From: a bacterium | Lineage (GTDB): Bacteria; Armatimonadota; Zipacnadia; Zipacnadales; UBA11051 | Reading direction: 5' to 3' | DNA length: 62,524 nt | Assembly: GCA_021372615.1 (NCBI GenBank) | Contig: JAJFUB010000171.1 | Span: forward strand, 1 to 62,524 | Shown here: piece by piece, positions 38,506-46,635 of the stretch | Position numbering within the stretch: position 1 is the first letter of the stretch | Layout of the letters: every line of letters starts with the position of its first letter | Translations under genes and position numbers: made by a program | Notes under the pieces: model-generated | Databases searched by the model: none | Told to the model about the DNA's origin: nothing | What the model saw: the letters and a program-made list of their open reading frames with translations, nothing else

Positions 38506-39366
38506 TCAGTCGTCCTGCAGCCTCATCTGCTCGCGGTAACGCGTCGGCCGCAGACCCGTGTGGCGGGTGAACACGCGGCTGAAATGGCGCGGGTCGGGGA
38601 AGCCGCAGCGTTCGGCGATCTCGACCGAGGTCAGGTCGGTGTGGGCGAGCAGCGCGCGGGCCTGCGCCAGGCGGCGGAGCGTGACGTAGCGCATCGGGGG
38701 CACGCCGAGGGCTTCGCCGAAGATCTGCCGCACGCGCACGGGGCTCAGGTGCATCAGCTCGGCCAGCCGCGCGACGGTCCAGCCGCCGCGCAGGTCGGCA
38801 TCCACGGCCGCCAGTGCGGCGGTCAGGCGCTCATCGGCTGCACCGGCCGGGCGCAGCTCCCCGGCGGCCCCCAGCTCGCTGAGCCAGCGATCCACCAGCA
38901 CGCGCGCCCAGCCCTCGGCGCCGAGGGTCACGACGCCCTCGCGCCCCCGCAGTTGCGCGACCAGTTCGTCCCACGGGGCCACGAGCGCGGCGAGGTCGGC
39001 GACCGTGTAGACCGTCGGCACGCGATAGAGCCGGAAGAAGTCCACTTCGCCCCACACGTGCATCTGGAAGCTGAGCACATGGCGCGTGGCCGGCCGGTCG
39101 GAGCGGTTCTCGGCCTGTGGCGAGCACCCCGGGGGGAAGAGCACAAGCGTTCCCGGCCCGCAGTCGCTCTCGCCCTCCGGCGTCCGCAGATGCAGCGTGC
39201 CCTCGGTGATGAGCCATAGCACGGCATGGTCGCGCCGACCAGGCTGCAGCGTCCAACCCGGCGGGACCGTCATGCGTGTCGCCCAATAGAACGCAAACGA
39301 CAGCGCGCCGGCAAAGCCCACGTGCGGCAGGGGAGCGGAATGGAAGGGACTCTGGCTGGTCGGCAT
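38506..39366 (-). CDS. AraC-family transcriptional regulator
   Basis: A 286-residue regulator. The N-terminus is a cupin-like sensing domain (HAVLWLITEGTLHLRTP, GPGTLVLFPPGCS), and the C-terminus has the two AraC helix-turn-helix units over about residues 185-280, including AELMHLSPVRVRQIFGEALG and the family signature IAERCGFPDPRHFSRVFTRHTG. Such proteins respond to small metabolites, often sugars. It lies between the LarA/ceramidase-like genes (upstream, same strand) and the QueG-like pair (downstream), so either could be its target. Ligand unknown. Confidence 0.9.
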   Translation of the reverse strand: MPTSQSPFHSAPLPHVGFAGALSFAFYWATRMTVPPGWTLQPGRRDHAVLWLITEGTLHLRTPEGESDCGPGTLVLFPPGCSPQAENRSDRPATRHVLSFQMHVWGEVDFFRLYRVPTVYTVADLAALVAPWDELVAQLRGREGVVTLGAEGWARVLVDRWLSELGAAGELRPAGAADERLTAALAAVDADLRGGWTVARLAELMHLSPVRVRQIFGEALGVPPMRYVTLRRLAQARALLAHTDLTSVEIAERCGFPDPRHFSRVFTRHTGLRPTRYREQMRLQDD

Positions 39367-39399
39367 GGTCTTCCGTCTGCGACTGGCCGGTGTGGCGGG

Positions 39400-40629
39400 C
39401 TACACGATCCTGGGTATCTGCAGCGGCGCGACGGGGAAGACCGCCACCTTCGCGCGCCTGAAGCGCCGGGCCATCGCCGCCATGAGCCGGTCCCAGTCGT
39501 TGTCGCAGTACCAGTCGCGGTTCGGCGGGACGAAGCCCCGGCCATACTGCGGCGAGTAGAAGAACACCGGCGCCTTCATCAGCAGCTCGTCCGTGCGCGG
39601 CGCCGGCTGCAGCGGCGGGCGCTTCTTGAACTCCTTGAGCGGCCCGTGGTACAGCCCGTGGAAGATGCTGGGGTCGGCGAAGTCGCTCAGCAGCAGCATC
39701 GGGCAGCCGAACTGCAGCGCGGGCGCCTGGACTTTGCTGTACTGCGTGGCATCGGCATCCAGCGGGTAGCCGTTGCAGATGATGAGGTCCGGGTGGGCCT
39801 CGGCCATCGGCGTGTCCCCCACCTTGCGGGCCAGCGCGATGGCGGCGCGGTGGGCCTTGGTCGGGTCCCCGGCGTAAAGGCCACACATCTCCTTGCGGGA
39901 GTTGATGACGGCGCACAGGGACACGTTGAGGCCGAACAGCGCGGCGGCCTCCTCGATGTCGCGACGGGAAGCGTTCTCGCGGGGCGGACCGCCCCAGGGC
40001 CCCCCGGTAAGCCGCCCGTGGTGGAAGTGGGTCGTCGAGACATGGCAGATGCCCGGCAGCACCATCTTCGCCCCCCCGGCCCAGGCCACCAGCCGATGCG
40101 GATAGACGCACGAGATCGTCACCGAGAAGTCAGCGGCGGCCGCGACCTCATTCACGAGTACGGGCGTGCCGGCCGAGGTGAGGCCCATGTATGTCACGCG
40201 CGGGCTGTAGGCATCGTGCGATACAACCTGCCCGACCGTGTCGCACAGCGTCCCCAGGCGCCGGCGCACTTCCCGCCGGTTCATCGTCCGGTGGGCGCCG
40301 TTGCCCAGGACGATGCTGACCTGCCGGGGCGGGATGCCGGCTTCCTGCAGCTCGTCCAGGACGCGACGGCACAGCCACTCGGCGGGCGTGGGGCGCCGGA
40401 AGTCGTCCACCAGCAGCGTGGCGGTCCGCGCCCCGCGCGCGGCGACGGAGATCGGCTCAGCGCCCACGGGGTGCGCGAGGGCCCGCTGCACGTCCGCCTC
40501 GGCCATCGCCGGGCGGTCGCGCATCGGGCACACGGTGACGGTCCAGTTCGCCGGCAGCGCGAAGTCGCATTCGCTGTCATGGGTCGCCGACCCGACGCGC
40601 AGGCGCACCGTCTGGCCTCTCTTCGCCAT
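39400..40629 (-). CDS. LarA-like (DUF2088) nickel-pincer racemase family protein
   Basis: A 409-residue protein of the lactate racemase family. Matching segments are DDFRRPTP (75-82), GNGAHR with His113, SHDAYS with His138, PHRLVAWAGGAKMVLPGI with His178 and Lys188, the residue that binds the nickel-pincer cofactor covalently in LarA. LarA homologues racemise or epimerise 2-hydroxy acids and sugar acids. The start overlaps the upstream stop as TGATG, so translation is coupled to the ceramidase-like gene. Pincer biosynthesis genes (larB, larC, larE) are not in the window. Substrate unknown, possibly an aldonic acid given the neighbours. Confidence 0.82.
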   Translation of the reverse strand: MAKRGQTVRLRVGSATHDSECDFALPANWTVTVCPMRDRPAMAEADVQRALAHPVGAEPISVAARGARTATLLVDDFRRPTPAEWLCRRVLDELQEAGIPPRQVSIVLGNGAHRTMNRREVRRRLGTLCDTVGQVVSHDAYSPRVTYMGLTSAGTPVLVNEVAAAADFSVTISCVYPHRLVAWAGGAKMVLPGICHVSTTHFHHGRLTGGPWGGPPRENASRRDIEEAAALFGLNVSLCAVINSRKEMCGLYAGDPTKAHRAAIALARKVGDTPMAEAHPDLIICNGYPLDADATQYSKVQAPALQFGCPMLLLSDFADPSIFHGLYHGPLKEFKKRPPLQPAPRTDELLMKAPVFFYSPQYGRGFVPPNRDWYCDNDWDRLMAAMARRFRRAKVAVFPVAPLQIPRIV

Positions 40630-41939
40630 CAGCGCAGTGCCTCCAGTCCGGCCACGGCGGTGTCGGCCCACAGCTTGCCGGTGCCCTGCGGGGCGCGCAC
40701 GTGCCGGCACAGCCGCGTCTCGTAGCTGCCCTCGTCGAGCGCCTTGTCCGTGGCCACATAGCCCACGGTGCCGTTGGCGATGCCGATGTTCATCGTCTGG
40801 GCGAACGGCGAGCGGGCCTTGATGTCCAGGCCAATCTCGGTGAACACCTCGCCCGGCAGGCCGACAATGGCCAGGTCGCCCAGGCGCAGGCTGTGGATGG
40901 GCACGGGCCATTCGCTGGGCTCGTCCGCCAGCAGCACCAGCTCGCGCGCGTAGATCCACTCGGCGTCCTCCCACTTCTCGCCGCTCTCGTAGACCGTTCG
41001 GGCGGCCGCCAGCTCCTCGGCGGTCGGGGTGCGGGCGGGGAAGTTCACGTGCGCCAGCCGCGCCCCCAGCGGCACGTCGTCGCGGAAGTCGTCCTCGCGC
41101 AGGCCGCTCCAGATCCGCCAGGCCTCGGCGGCCACGACGTTGGCCACACGCTCGATCTCGAACGTGATGCCCTGGCTCACCCGCGCCGGGTTGGCGGCGT
41201 CAATGTTGTTCACATCGCCGAAGGTGCCGTTGGCCAGGGGGCAGACGAACTGCGCCCCCGCGCAGCGGTTCAGCGACCGGCCGAAGGCGGCGAAGTAGTC
41301 GGCGCAGATCACGTTGTGGTCCTCGCGCACGCCCACGTAGTGCAGGCTCAGGTTGCCCAGCGCGGCGATGGGCGCGCCCTCGGGGGTGCGCAGGACCAGC
41401 AGCCCCAGTTGCGGGTCGGTCGGGCCGGCGGGGCGCAAGGCGTCCGGGTTCTGGTGCCCCGGGTTCATCCGCACCGTGCCGTCCTTCATGTGCCAGCGCC
41501 GGTTGTGGACCTCGCCGGGACACGACCCGGCGGCATGGGCCATCTGGGCCGGCTGCAGGCGCTTGAGCGCCAGGGCGAAGGCATCGGCGATGCGGGAGGC
41601 GACCCATTCGGCATAGCCCTCTTCGGCCGGCGTGCCCAGCGCGCCGGAGATGGCCGGCCCGGTGTGGGTGTGCGTGCCGGCGATGAGGACGTTCTCGGGC
41701 GCGATCCCCGTGCGCTCGGTGATGAGAGCCTTGGCGGCGTCCACGACCTTCGTGGGTACCACAATGAGGTCGCAGATCACGAACCCCAGGGTCGTGTCGC
41801 CGTTGGACACCGCGATGGCCTTGGCATGCAGCGGGTCCATGATGTTGGCGGCGATGCGGTCGTTGAAGTAGCCGATCAGATGGCAGCCCAGGCCGGGCGT
41901 GATGTCCACCTGGGCGGCTCCAGCGGTCAGTTGGGGCAT
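40629..41939 (-). CDS. Neutral/alkaline non-lysosomal ceramidase-like hydrolase
   Basis: A 436-residue protein with AAQVDITPGLGCHLIGY at the N-terminus and the zinc-ligand AGTHTHTGP (residues 87-95), both features of the neutral ceramidase N-terminal domain. Later HYVGV, NGTFGDVNN and an NRCAG region fit that fold. It has no signal peptide and lacks the C-terminal Ig-like domain of true ceramidases, so amide hydrolysis of ceramide is unlikely; many bacterial relatives, found in carbohydrate gene clusters, have unknown substrates. It is translationally coupled to the LarA-like gene. Confidence 0.82.
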   Translation of the reverse strand: MPQLTAGAAQVDITPGLGCHLIGYFNDRIAANIMDPLHAKAIAVSNGDTTLGFVICDLIVVPTKVVDAAKALITERTGIAPENVLIAGTHTHTGPAISGALGTPAEEGYAEWVASRIADAFALALKRLQPAQMAHAAGSCPGEVHNRRWHMKDGTVRMNPGHQNPDALRPAGPTDPQLGLLVLRTPEGAPIAALGNLSLHYVGVREDHNVICADYFAAFGRSLNRCAGAQFVCPLANGTFGDVNNIDAANPARVSQGITFEIERVANVVAAEAWRIWSGLREDDFRDDVPLGARLAHVNFPARTPTAEELAAARTVYESGEKWEDAEWIYARELVLLADEPSEWPVPIHSLRLGDLAIVGLPGEVFTEIGLDIKARSPFAQTMNIGIANGTVGYVATDKALDEGSYETRLCRHVRAPQGTGKLWADTAVAGLEALR

Positions 41940-41972
41940 GGCACTCTCCTGTACAGCATTCAGTAAGCAGCA

Positions 41973-42004
41973 GCTACCGGCGGCCAGAGTTGGCCGTCGG
42001 TAGC
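41973..42004 (-). terminator. Hairpin after the secreted GH-like gene
   Basis: GCTACCG, one G-T wobble, CGGCCA, loop GAGT, TGGCCG, CGGTAGC give a 14-bp stem. It lies just past the stop at 42034 on the minus strand, followed by TGCTGCTTAC and no T-run. It may terminate transcription, or be a REP-related hairpin because CTAC/GTAG lie near its ends. Confidence 0.5.
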
Positions 42005-42033
42005 GAACGGACCTCCTTGGCGGCAGGCGGCGG

Positions 42034-43866
42034 CTACTGGGCCGCCAGCGTGGCGCTGCCGTACGCCGGCAGCGACACCTTCAGCGTGTGATCGGCCACC
42101 TCGACCTCGCCGACGCCCTGCAGCCGTCGGCACTGGGTCACGTCCTGCGCCAGCTTCAACGTAACCGTCTGCGGCTGCGCGGTCGGGTTGGTGACGAGTA
42201 CCCGGGTCTGCACTTCCGCCTGCCACGCGGCGGCCTGGACGTCCTTGTTGTCCACGGTGACGGGCGGCAGTGGCCGGCCGGTGGTGACCAGCTTGCCCGC
42301 CAGCGCCGTCTCCGCGTTCAGCTCCTTCATCCGCGCCCACAGCGGGGTCTTGGTCAAGTCCCAGCCGGGATCGTGCACGGAGTACCAACTGATGCCCTTG
42401 GCCCCGTTGATGAGCGCCAGGTAGACCATGGACAGCGCCTGCTCGTAGGTCGGCTGGTTGGCGGGCTTGTCGCGATCCATGACCCAGCCGCACTGCAGCA
42501 CCGCCGTCAGGTGCTGCCACGGCCGCAGCACCGCCTTCGCGGCCTTGACGGTGTCGGACACCTGGGTCAGCGGGTTGCGGGGCAACGGGTACGGGTCCAC
42601 CTGCAGCATGTCGCAGAAGTTGACCCAGAAGGGGAAGCTGGGTGGGCTGGCGATGGTCAGCAGCACCGGGTGGGCGCCGTCCAGCGCGCGGATCTCCCGG
42701 TAGGCGTTGGCGACCTCGTCCATGACGTCGGGCCGCAGGTCCGGCTCGTCAATGATTTTCCAGTTCAGCACCGCCGGATGGGTCTTGAAGGCCGCGACCT
42801 TGGCCAGCGTGTTGGGCAGGTTGGCGGCCACCTTGCCCCCGGTGTAGAAGGGCACGTCCATCATGATCCCGGTGCGCAGGCCCTCGTCCAGGAGCTTGCG
42901 GAAGTCCTCCAGCGCCGTCGGGTTCCCGCCCTGCACGGCGTTGAAGCCGTTCTCGGTGAGCAGCGGGTACTCGTTCACCCCGACATGGTAGGCGCCGATG
43001 GGGAAGAATGGCTTGCCCCCCACCAGCAGCGTCCCGTCCTCGGTCATGTTGGCGGAGCGGCGCACGTCGTAGGCGAACACCTTGACGGCCCCCGCGCCCG
43101 AGCCGAAGGTCAGCTTGAGCGCATAGTCGCCGGCCGGCAGCGCGGGGATGGTGGCCGTCACCACCAGCACGCCATCAGGCCGGGCTTCGGCCTGGGCGGA
43201 GGCAGCCGGCAGGGCGCCGCCCGCTCCGCCGGTCAGCGCCGCTTGCGGCTGCTGTTGGTCCCAGGCGTCGCGCAGACGCACATCGAGCTTCGCCGTGGTG
43301 GCCTGCCCCGCGGCGACCGCGATACGCACCGGATTGGTGGTTACCGGCGCCGGCGCCTCGGTCATCACGAAACTGACATCGTCGAACCAGGCCTCGCCCG
43401 GCGACATCAGGCGCAGCAGCAGGCTGGCACGCACGGTGTCGGGGTCGGCGGTAGCCTCCAGGGAGAGCTGCCGCCACTCCTCGCTGTCGAGCGTTACGGC
43501 GTCCGAGTACTGCCCCTTCGTGTTCGCGCCCTGGGCGTTGTAGTACTCGATCTTCAGAACAGCCTTCGTCTGGCCGCCCTTCACACCGCGCGCCCAGACA
43601 CGCAGTGCGTACTTCGCGCCGCCCTGCAGGTCCTTCACCGACTGAGCCACGAACGGGTGCGACTGGTCCTCGGCGCTGAGCTTCAGCGAGGCCGCGCCCG
43701 TGTGGCCAACGGCCGTGTCGCTCGCGGCGTTCGCGGGCTTCACGAGGGCCCAGCCTTGCAGGCCCTGCTCAAAGCCGGGGTTCGCCAGCGTCCATTCCTT
43801 CAGCGGTTGGGCTGCACACATCGCCACCACCAGCATCCCCCACACTGACATCTCCATCCAACGCAT
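42034..43866 (-). CDS. Secreted glycoside-hydrolase-like protein with jelly-roll domain
   Basis: A 610-residue exported protein. The ATG at 43866 has AAGGAG nine bases upstream and a short signal peptide (MRWMEMSVWGMLVVAMCAAQ). Residues about 22-165 are a carbohydrate-binding jelly roll (NPGFEQGLQGW start, AWFDDVSFV end). After a beta-sandwich the TIM barrel includes GGKPFFPIGAYHV, LNWKIIDEPDLRP with the candidate acid Glu, and ISWYSVHDPG, a pattern of GH2/GH5/GH42-like clans. The family cannot be fixed. It is flanked by Gfo/Idh and ceramidase-like genes. Confidence 0.75.
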   Translation of the reverse strand: MRWMEMSVWGMLVVAMCAAQPLKEWTLANPGFEQGLQGWALVKPANAASDTAVGHTGAASLKLSAEDQSHPFVAQSVKDLQGGAKYALRVWARGVKGGQTKAVLKIEYYNAQGANTKGQYSDAVTLDSEEWRQLSLEATADPDTVRASLLLRLMSPGEAWFDDVSFVMTEAPAPVTTNPVRIAVAAGQATTAKLDVRLRDAWDQQQPQAALTGGAGGALPAASAQAEARPDGVLVVTATIPALPAGDYALKLTFGSGAGAVKVFAYDVRRSANMTEDGTLLVGGKPFFPIGAYHVGVNEYPLLTENGFNAVQGGNPTALEDFRKLLDEGLRTGIMMDVPFYTGGKVAANLPNTLAKVAAFKTHPAVLNWKIIDEPDLRPDVMDEVANAYREIRALDGAHPVLLTIASPPSFPFWVNFCDMLQVDPYPLPRNPLTQVSDTVKAAKAVLRPWQHLTAVLQCGWVMDRDKPANQPTYEQALSMVYLALINGAKGISWYSVHDPGWDLTKTPLWARMKELNAETALAGKLVTTGRPLPPVTVDNKDVQAAAWQAEVQTRVLVTNPTAQPQTVTLKLAQDVTQCRRLQGVGEVEVADHTLKVSLPAYGSATLAAQ

Positions 43867-43938
43867 TGCTTTGCACTCCTTGTCATATGACCAGACGCCC
43901 GCCCAGTGTTGCGTCCCCGAAGAGGCCGACCCTCCCCC

Positions 43939-43999
43939 GTAGGGCAGGCGGCCTCGCCTGCCCACCGTCGTCGCACGCGGGCGAGGCCGCCCGCGCTAC
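43939..43999. repeat. GTAG-type REP pair
   Basis: GTAG-G-GCAGGCG-GCCT-CGCCTGC, then 14 bases of spacer, then GCGGGCG-AGGC-CGCCCGCG-CTAC ending at 43999. The two units are inverted with GTAG and CTAC at the outer borders, a textbook BIME layout. It lies between the GH-like gene's start and the Gfo/Idh stop. Confidence 0.85.
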
Positions 44000-44031
44000 T
44001 GGCGGATGAGACGGAACGGCGGGACACGCGC

Positions 44032-45321
44032 CTAAGGCTGCAGCGGCCGGGTGGTATCGAGCACCGCCCAGTCAGCGGGCGGCATGCCGAAGTCGGGGAT
44101 CGTCATCCGCTCCCCGTCACGCTTCGCCGATTCGTGGGCCACGATCCCCGGGGCGTCGTACCGGGCCGCCTGCCACACATGGTTGGGCGGGAGCTTCTGC
44201 GCCACGACCGAGCGCACGAAGTCGTTGACCAGGAAGACATGGGTGCCATCGTGGCCGTTGGGCACGCCGGCGAACTCCACGGGCAGCTGCCACCATGGCT
44301 GGGCGTGCGAGAGGCCCAGGAACTTCTTGCCCAGGTACTCGCGTGGCAGGTCGCCCAGGTTCTCCTCCGTCACTTCCACCCCGTCGAACACGCGGATACC
44401 GCTGACATCCTCACGCCGCAGCGGCACGAGCTTGGCGGCCTCGCGGTACCGGATGTCGCTCGCCCGCCCGAAGTCCTCGGGGAAGTCGAGCCAGGTGAAG
44501 ACGCCCTGGCCCGGCTGTTCCTCATAGGCCGCGCGGGTGCCCATGATGGTCATGCGCCCGTCGCCGGCGCCGACGCGGCGGAACTCATTGACCCGCGCCA
44601 TGCCCCCGTCGGAAGTGCGGAAGAGCGCCGACTCGTTGCTGAACACATTGCCCCACAGGCTCGTCTCGGCGCGGAAGACGCCGTCGTCGTGGTGGTCCAG
44701 GTCCACCTGGCCAAAGCAGCACACCTCGGTCATGCGCCGGAACGTGACGCCGAGGACGAAGGCCGTGGAGTGCGTCGGGTAGAGCATCGGCGGGAAGCTG
44801 GCAGTCGGCTTCCAGGCATCGCCGCCGCTGTGCATGTACGAGGCGTAGAAGTGGGCCATGTCATGGTGGTACTGCCCCTCGCCATAGACGAACTCGCCGA
44901 ACTTCCCGGCCGCGAACTTGTCGCGGCAGAACGTCGTCTGTGCCCGGTAGTAGCTCGTCTCCCCCAGCATGTAGATCAGCCCGGTGGACTTGACCGTGTC
45001 CACCAGCTCGTCCAACTCCTCCAGCGTGACGCCCGCCGGCACGGCGCTGTAGACATGCTTGCCGGCCTTGAGCGCATGGACGGCCTGAGGGCCGTGCAGC
45101 CAGCGCTGGGTGAACAGCGCCACACAATCGCAGTCGCTGCGGCACAGGGCCTCCAGCGAGTCGAAGGTCTTGGTCACGCCGAAGCGTGCCGCTTCCTTGG
45201 CCAGACGGTCGGGTATGACGTCGGCCAGGTACACTTCGGCGACATCCGGGTGCCGCTGGAACACGGGCACGAAGCACGTCCCGAACTGCCCGGCTCCACA
45301 AAGGCCAACCTTGATCTTCAT
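44032..45321 (-). CDS. Gfo/Idh/MocA-family oxidoreductase
   Basis: A 429-residue NAD(P)-dependent oxidoreductase; the ATG at 45321 has GGGAG seven bases upstream. The Rossmann motif is GLCGAGQFG (residues 6-14), followed by VYLADVIPD, a conserved SAVPAGVT (family EKP-like motif varied to VPA) and a C-terminal alpha/beta domain with SYYRAQTTF. The catalytic Lys of the EKP motif is replaced, which is common in divergent members and makes activity uncertain. Likely acts on a sugar, inositol or glycoside. No signal peptide. Confidence 0.82.
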   Translation of the reverse strand: MKIKVGLCGAGQFGTCFVPVFQRHPDVAEVYLADVIPDRLAKEAARFGVTKTFDSLEALCRSDCDCVALFTQRWLHGPQAVHALKAGKHVYSAVPAGVTLEELDELVDTVKSTGLIYMLGETSYYRAQTTFCRDKFAAGKFGEFVYGEGQYHHDMAHFYASYMHSGGDAWKPTASFPPMLYPTHSTAFVLGVTFRRMTEVCCFGQVDLDHHDDGVFRAETSLWGNVFSNESALFRTSDGGMARVNEFRRVGAGDGRMTIMGTRAAYEEQPGQGVFTWLDFPEDFGRASDIRYREAAKLVPLRREDVSGIRVFDGVEVTEENLGDLPREYLGKKFLGLSHAQPWWQLPVEFAGVPNGHDGTHVFLVNDFVRSVVAQKLPPNHVWQAARYDAPGIVAHESAKRDGERMTIPDFGMPPADWAVLDTTRPLQP

Positions 45322-45493
45322 CGGTCTGCTCCCTGACGAGGCCGGGCGTGACGTCCGGCCAGCTTGCTGGGGGTGTTGTTCGCGGGCCGGGGCAGTATTC
45401 CCTCCGCGCCAGGGTCGGTGCGGACCGACGTGCCCCACTCGGCACACCCGCGGGCGGCGAGATTCTCCGGAATGTGCTCGGAGCCCCGTGCGT

Positions 45494-45512
45494 CTACTAT
45501 GATTGATAGTAG
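45494..45512. promoter_or_regulatory. Perfect palindrome in a divergent intergenic region, possible operator
   Basis: CTACTAT-GATTG-ATAGTAG, a 7-5-7 perfect inverted repeat, in the 267-base gap between divergent genes starting at 45321 (minus) and 45589 (plus). It is AT-rich in very GC-rich surroundings and overlaps a possible TATGAT -10 for the plus gene, consistent with a regulator binding site. Confidence 0.5.
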
Positions 45513-45588
45513 CCACGAAGCCTGACCATGAGAGACCGCAGACACCGCGCAGCCAGACCATGGCCAGCCCACGAAAGGACCGAGTCAC

Positions 45589-46566
45589 ATGAAGACGCTA
45601 CGCACCATGCTGGTACTCACAGCCCTCTGTCTGGCCGTCGTGGTCTCGGCCGCCCCCGCTGGCAAGCCCCGCCAGGGCGCCCGGAACACGCCGCCGACCG
45701 CGACGATGGCGCAGAGCCACAGCCAGCCGGCCAATCAGGCCGCAGCGAACCGCGGCTGGGGCAAGACGACCCCGACCCCGCAGCGGCCGCAGGGCAACGG
45801 CCCGGCTGCCTCGGGCAACGCCCCCGGCACACCGGCAACGGGCCCCTTCGGCCAGGGCGGCAATGCTCCCGGCTACGGCCAGCCGAAGCCCAACGCCCCG
45901 AGCGGCCATGGGCCCGGCCAGACGCCCGCCGGCAACGCCCCCGGCTACAGCCAGCCGAAGCCCAGCACCCCGAGCGGCCATGGGCCCGGCCAGACGCCCG
46001 CCGGCAACGCGCCCGGCTACAGCCAGCCGAAGCCCAACGCCCCCAGCGGCCACGGGCCCGGCCAGACGCCCGCCCGTGACGAACGCAGCCGCTCCTACGA
46101 CCACCGTGGCTTCGCGCCGCCGCAGCCGCAGTGCCCGGCGCCCCGACACGATGGCCACGACCGGCCGTCCGGTCGGCACAATGACGGCCACTGGCGCTAT
46201 CTGCCGCTGGTGGCGCTGATCCTGCGCGCCTTCACTCCGTCCGATCCGGATGTGCTGGGTGCGGTGATCATCGGGGCCGACGACACCTTCCTGGGCGTCA
46301 TCAGCCGCGACACCGACGACCCGGAGTCCATCACGAACCGCGAGGGGCGGTGGGGCAGCCGTTGGTCGGACGAGTGCATCTGGAACCCGGAGGGCTCGTG
46401 GGGCAGCCGCTACGCCCCCGACAGCCCGTGGAACCCGTATGCGACCCGCCCGCCCCGGGTATTCGACGACCACTACTTTATCGGCTACCTGACCACCAAC
46501 ACCGACCTGCATCCGCGGATTGACCCGGAGTGGCTGCGGACCTACCTGCGCGTCCCGCGCTGGTAG
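45589..46566 (+). CDS. Secreted Pro/Gly-rich protein with three 24-residue repeats
   Basis: A 325-residue protein. AAGGA is nine bases upstream of the ATG. A signal peptide (MKTLRTMLVLTALCLAVVVSA) is followed by a low-complexity Gln/Pro/Gly region containing three tandem 24-residue units (GNAPGYSQPKPNAPSGHGPG...), a HDGHDRPSGRHNDG His-rich linker and a C-terminal domain with repeated WGSRxxxxxxWNPxG segments (WGSRWSDECIWNPEGSWGSR, SPWNPYATRPPRVFDDH). The last part resembles a short uncharacterised bacterial repeat with pattern G-x-Y/W-G-S-x(n)-N-P-Y. Likely a surface or secreted structural protein. Confidence 0.75.
   Translation: MKTLRTMLVLTALCLAVVVSAAPAGKPRQGARNTPPTATMAQSHSQPANQAAANRGWGKTTPTPQRPQGNGPAASGNAPGTPATGPFGQGGNAPGYGQPKPNAPSGHGPGQTPAGNAPGYSQPKPSTPSGHGPGQTPAGNAPGYSQPKPNAPSGHGPGQTPARDERSRSYDHRGFAPPQPQCPAPRHDGHDRPSGRHNDGHWRYLPLVALILRAFTPSDPDVLGAVIIGADDTFLGVISRDTDDPESITNREGRWGSRWSDECIWNPEGSWGSRYAPDSPWNPYATRPPRVFDDHYFIGYLTTNTDLHPRIDPEWLRTYLRVPRW
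45859..46074 (+). repeat. Three 72-bp coding tandem repeats
   Basis: Copies at 45859-45930, 45931-46002 and 46003-46074 encode GNAPGY(G/S)QPKP(N/S)(A/T)PSGHGPGQTPA. They differ by only a few, mostly synonymous, bases, so the array is recent or homogenised. Confidence 0.92.
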
Positions 46567-46587
46567 CCGCACCCTCTGCACGCAGCG

Positions 46588-46623
46588 CAACGGGGCCGCC
46601 GAGGCGGCCCCGTTGCTGTTCTC
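46588..46623. terminator. Bidirectional intrinsic terminator
   Basis: CAACGGGGCCGCC-GA-GGCGGCCCCGTTG is a perfect 13-base inverted repeat (effectively a 12-bp stem with a CGAG loop), followed by CTGTTCTC. It sits between two convergent genes (stops at 46566 and 46636) and can serve both. Confidence 0.75.
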
Positions 46624-46635
46624 AGGGCAGGGACG

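Noticed and set aside
42034-43866. Assignment as GH2 or GH5 cellulase
   Set aside because: Only general TIM-barrel and jelly-roll features are visible; no specific catalytic pair can be placed with confidence.
33330-44000. REP pairs as intrinsic terminators
   Set aside because: Their hairpins have no T-run and occur in inverted pairs with conserved GTAG borders, so they are repeats first; a role in termination remains possible but unproved.
45859-46074. Possible CRISPR array
   Set aside because: The direct repeats are contiguous 72-base coding units with no spacers and encode a periodic peptide.
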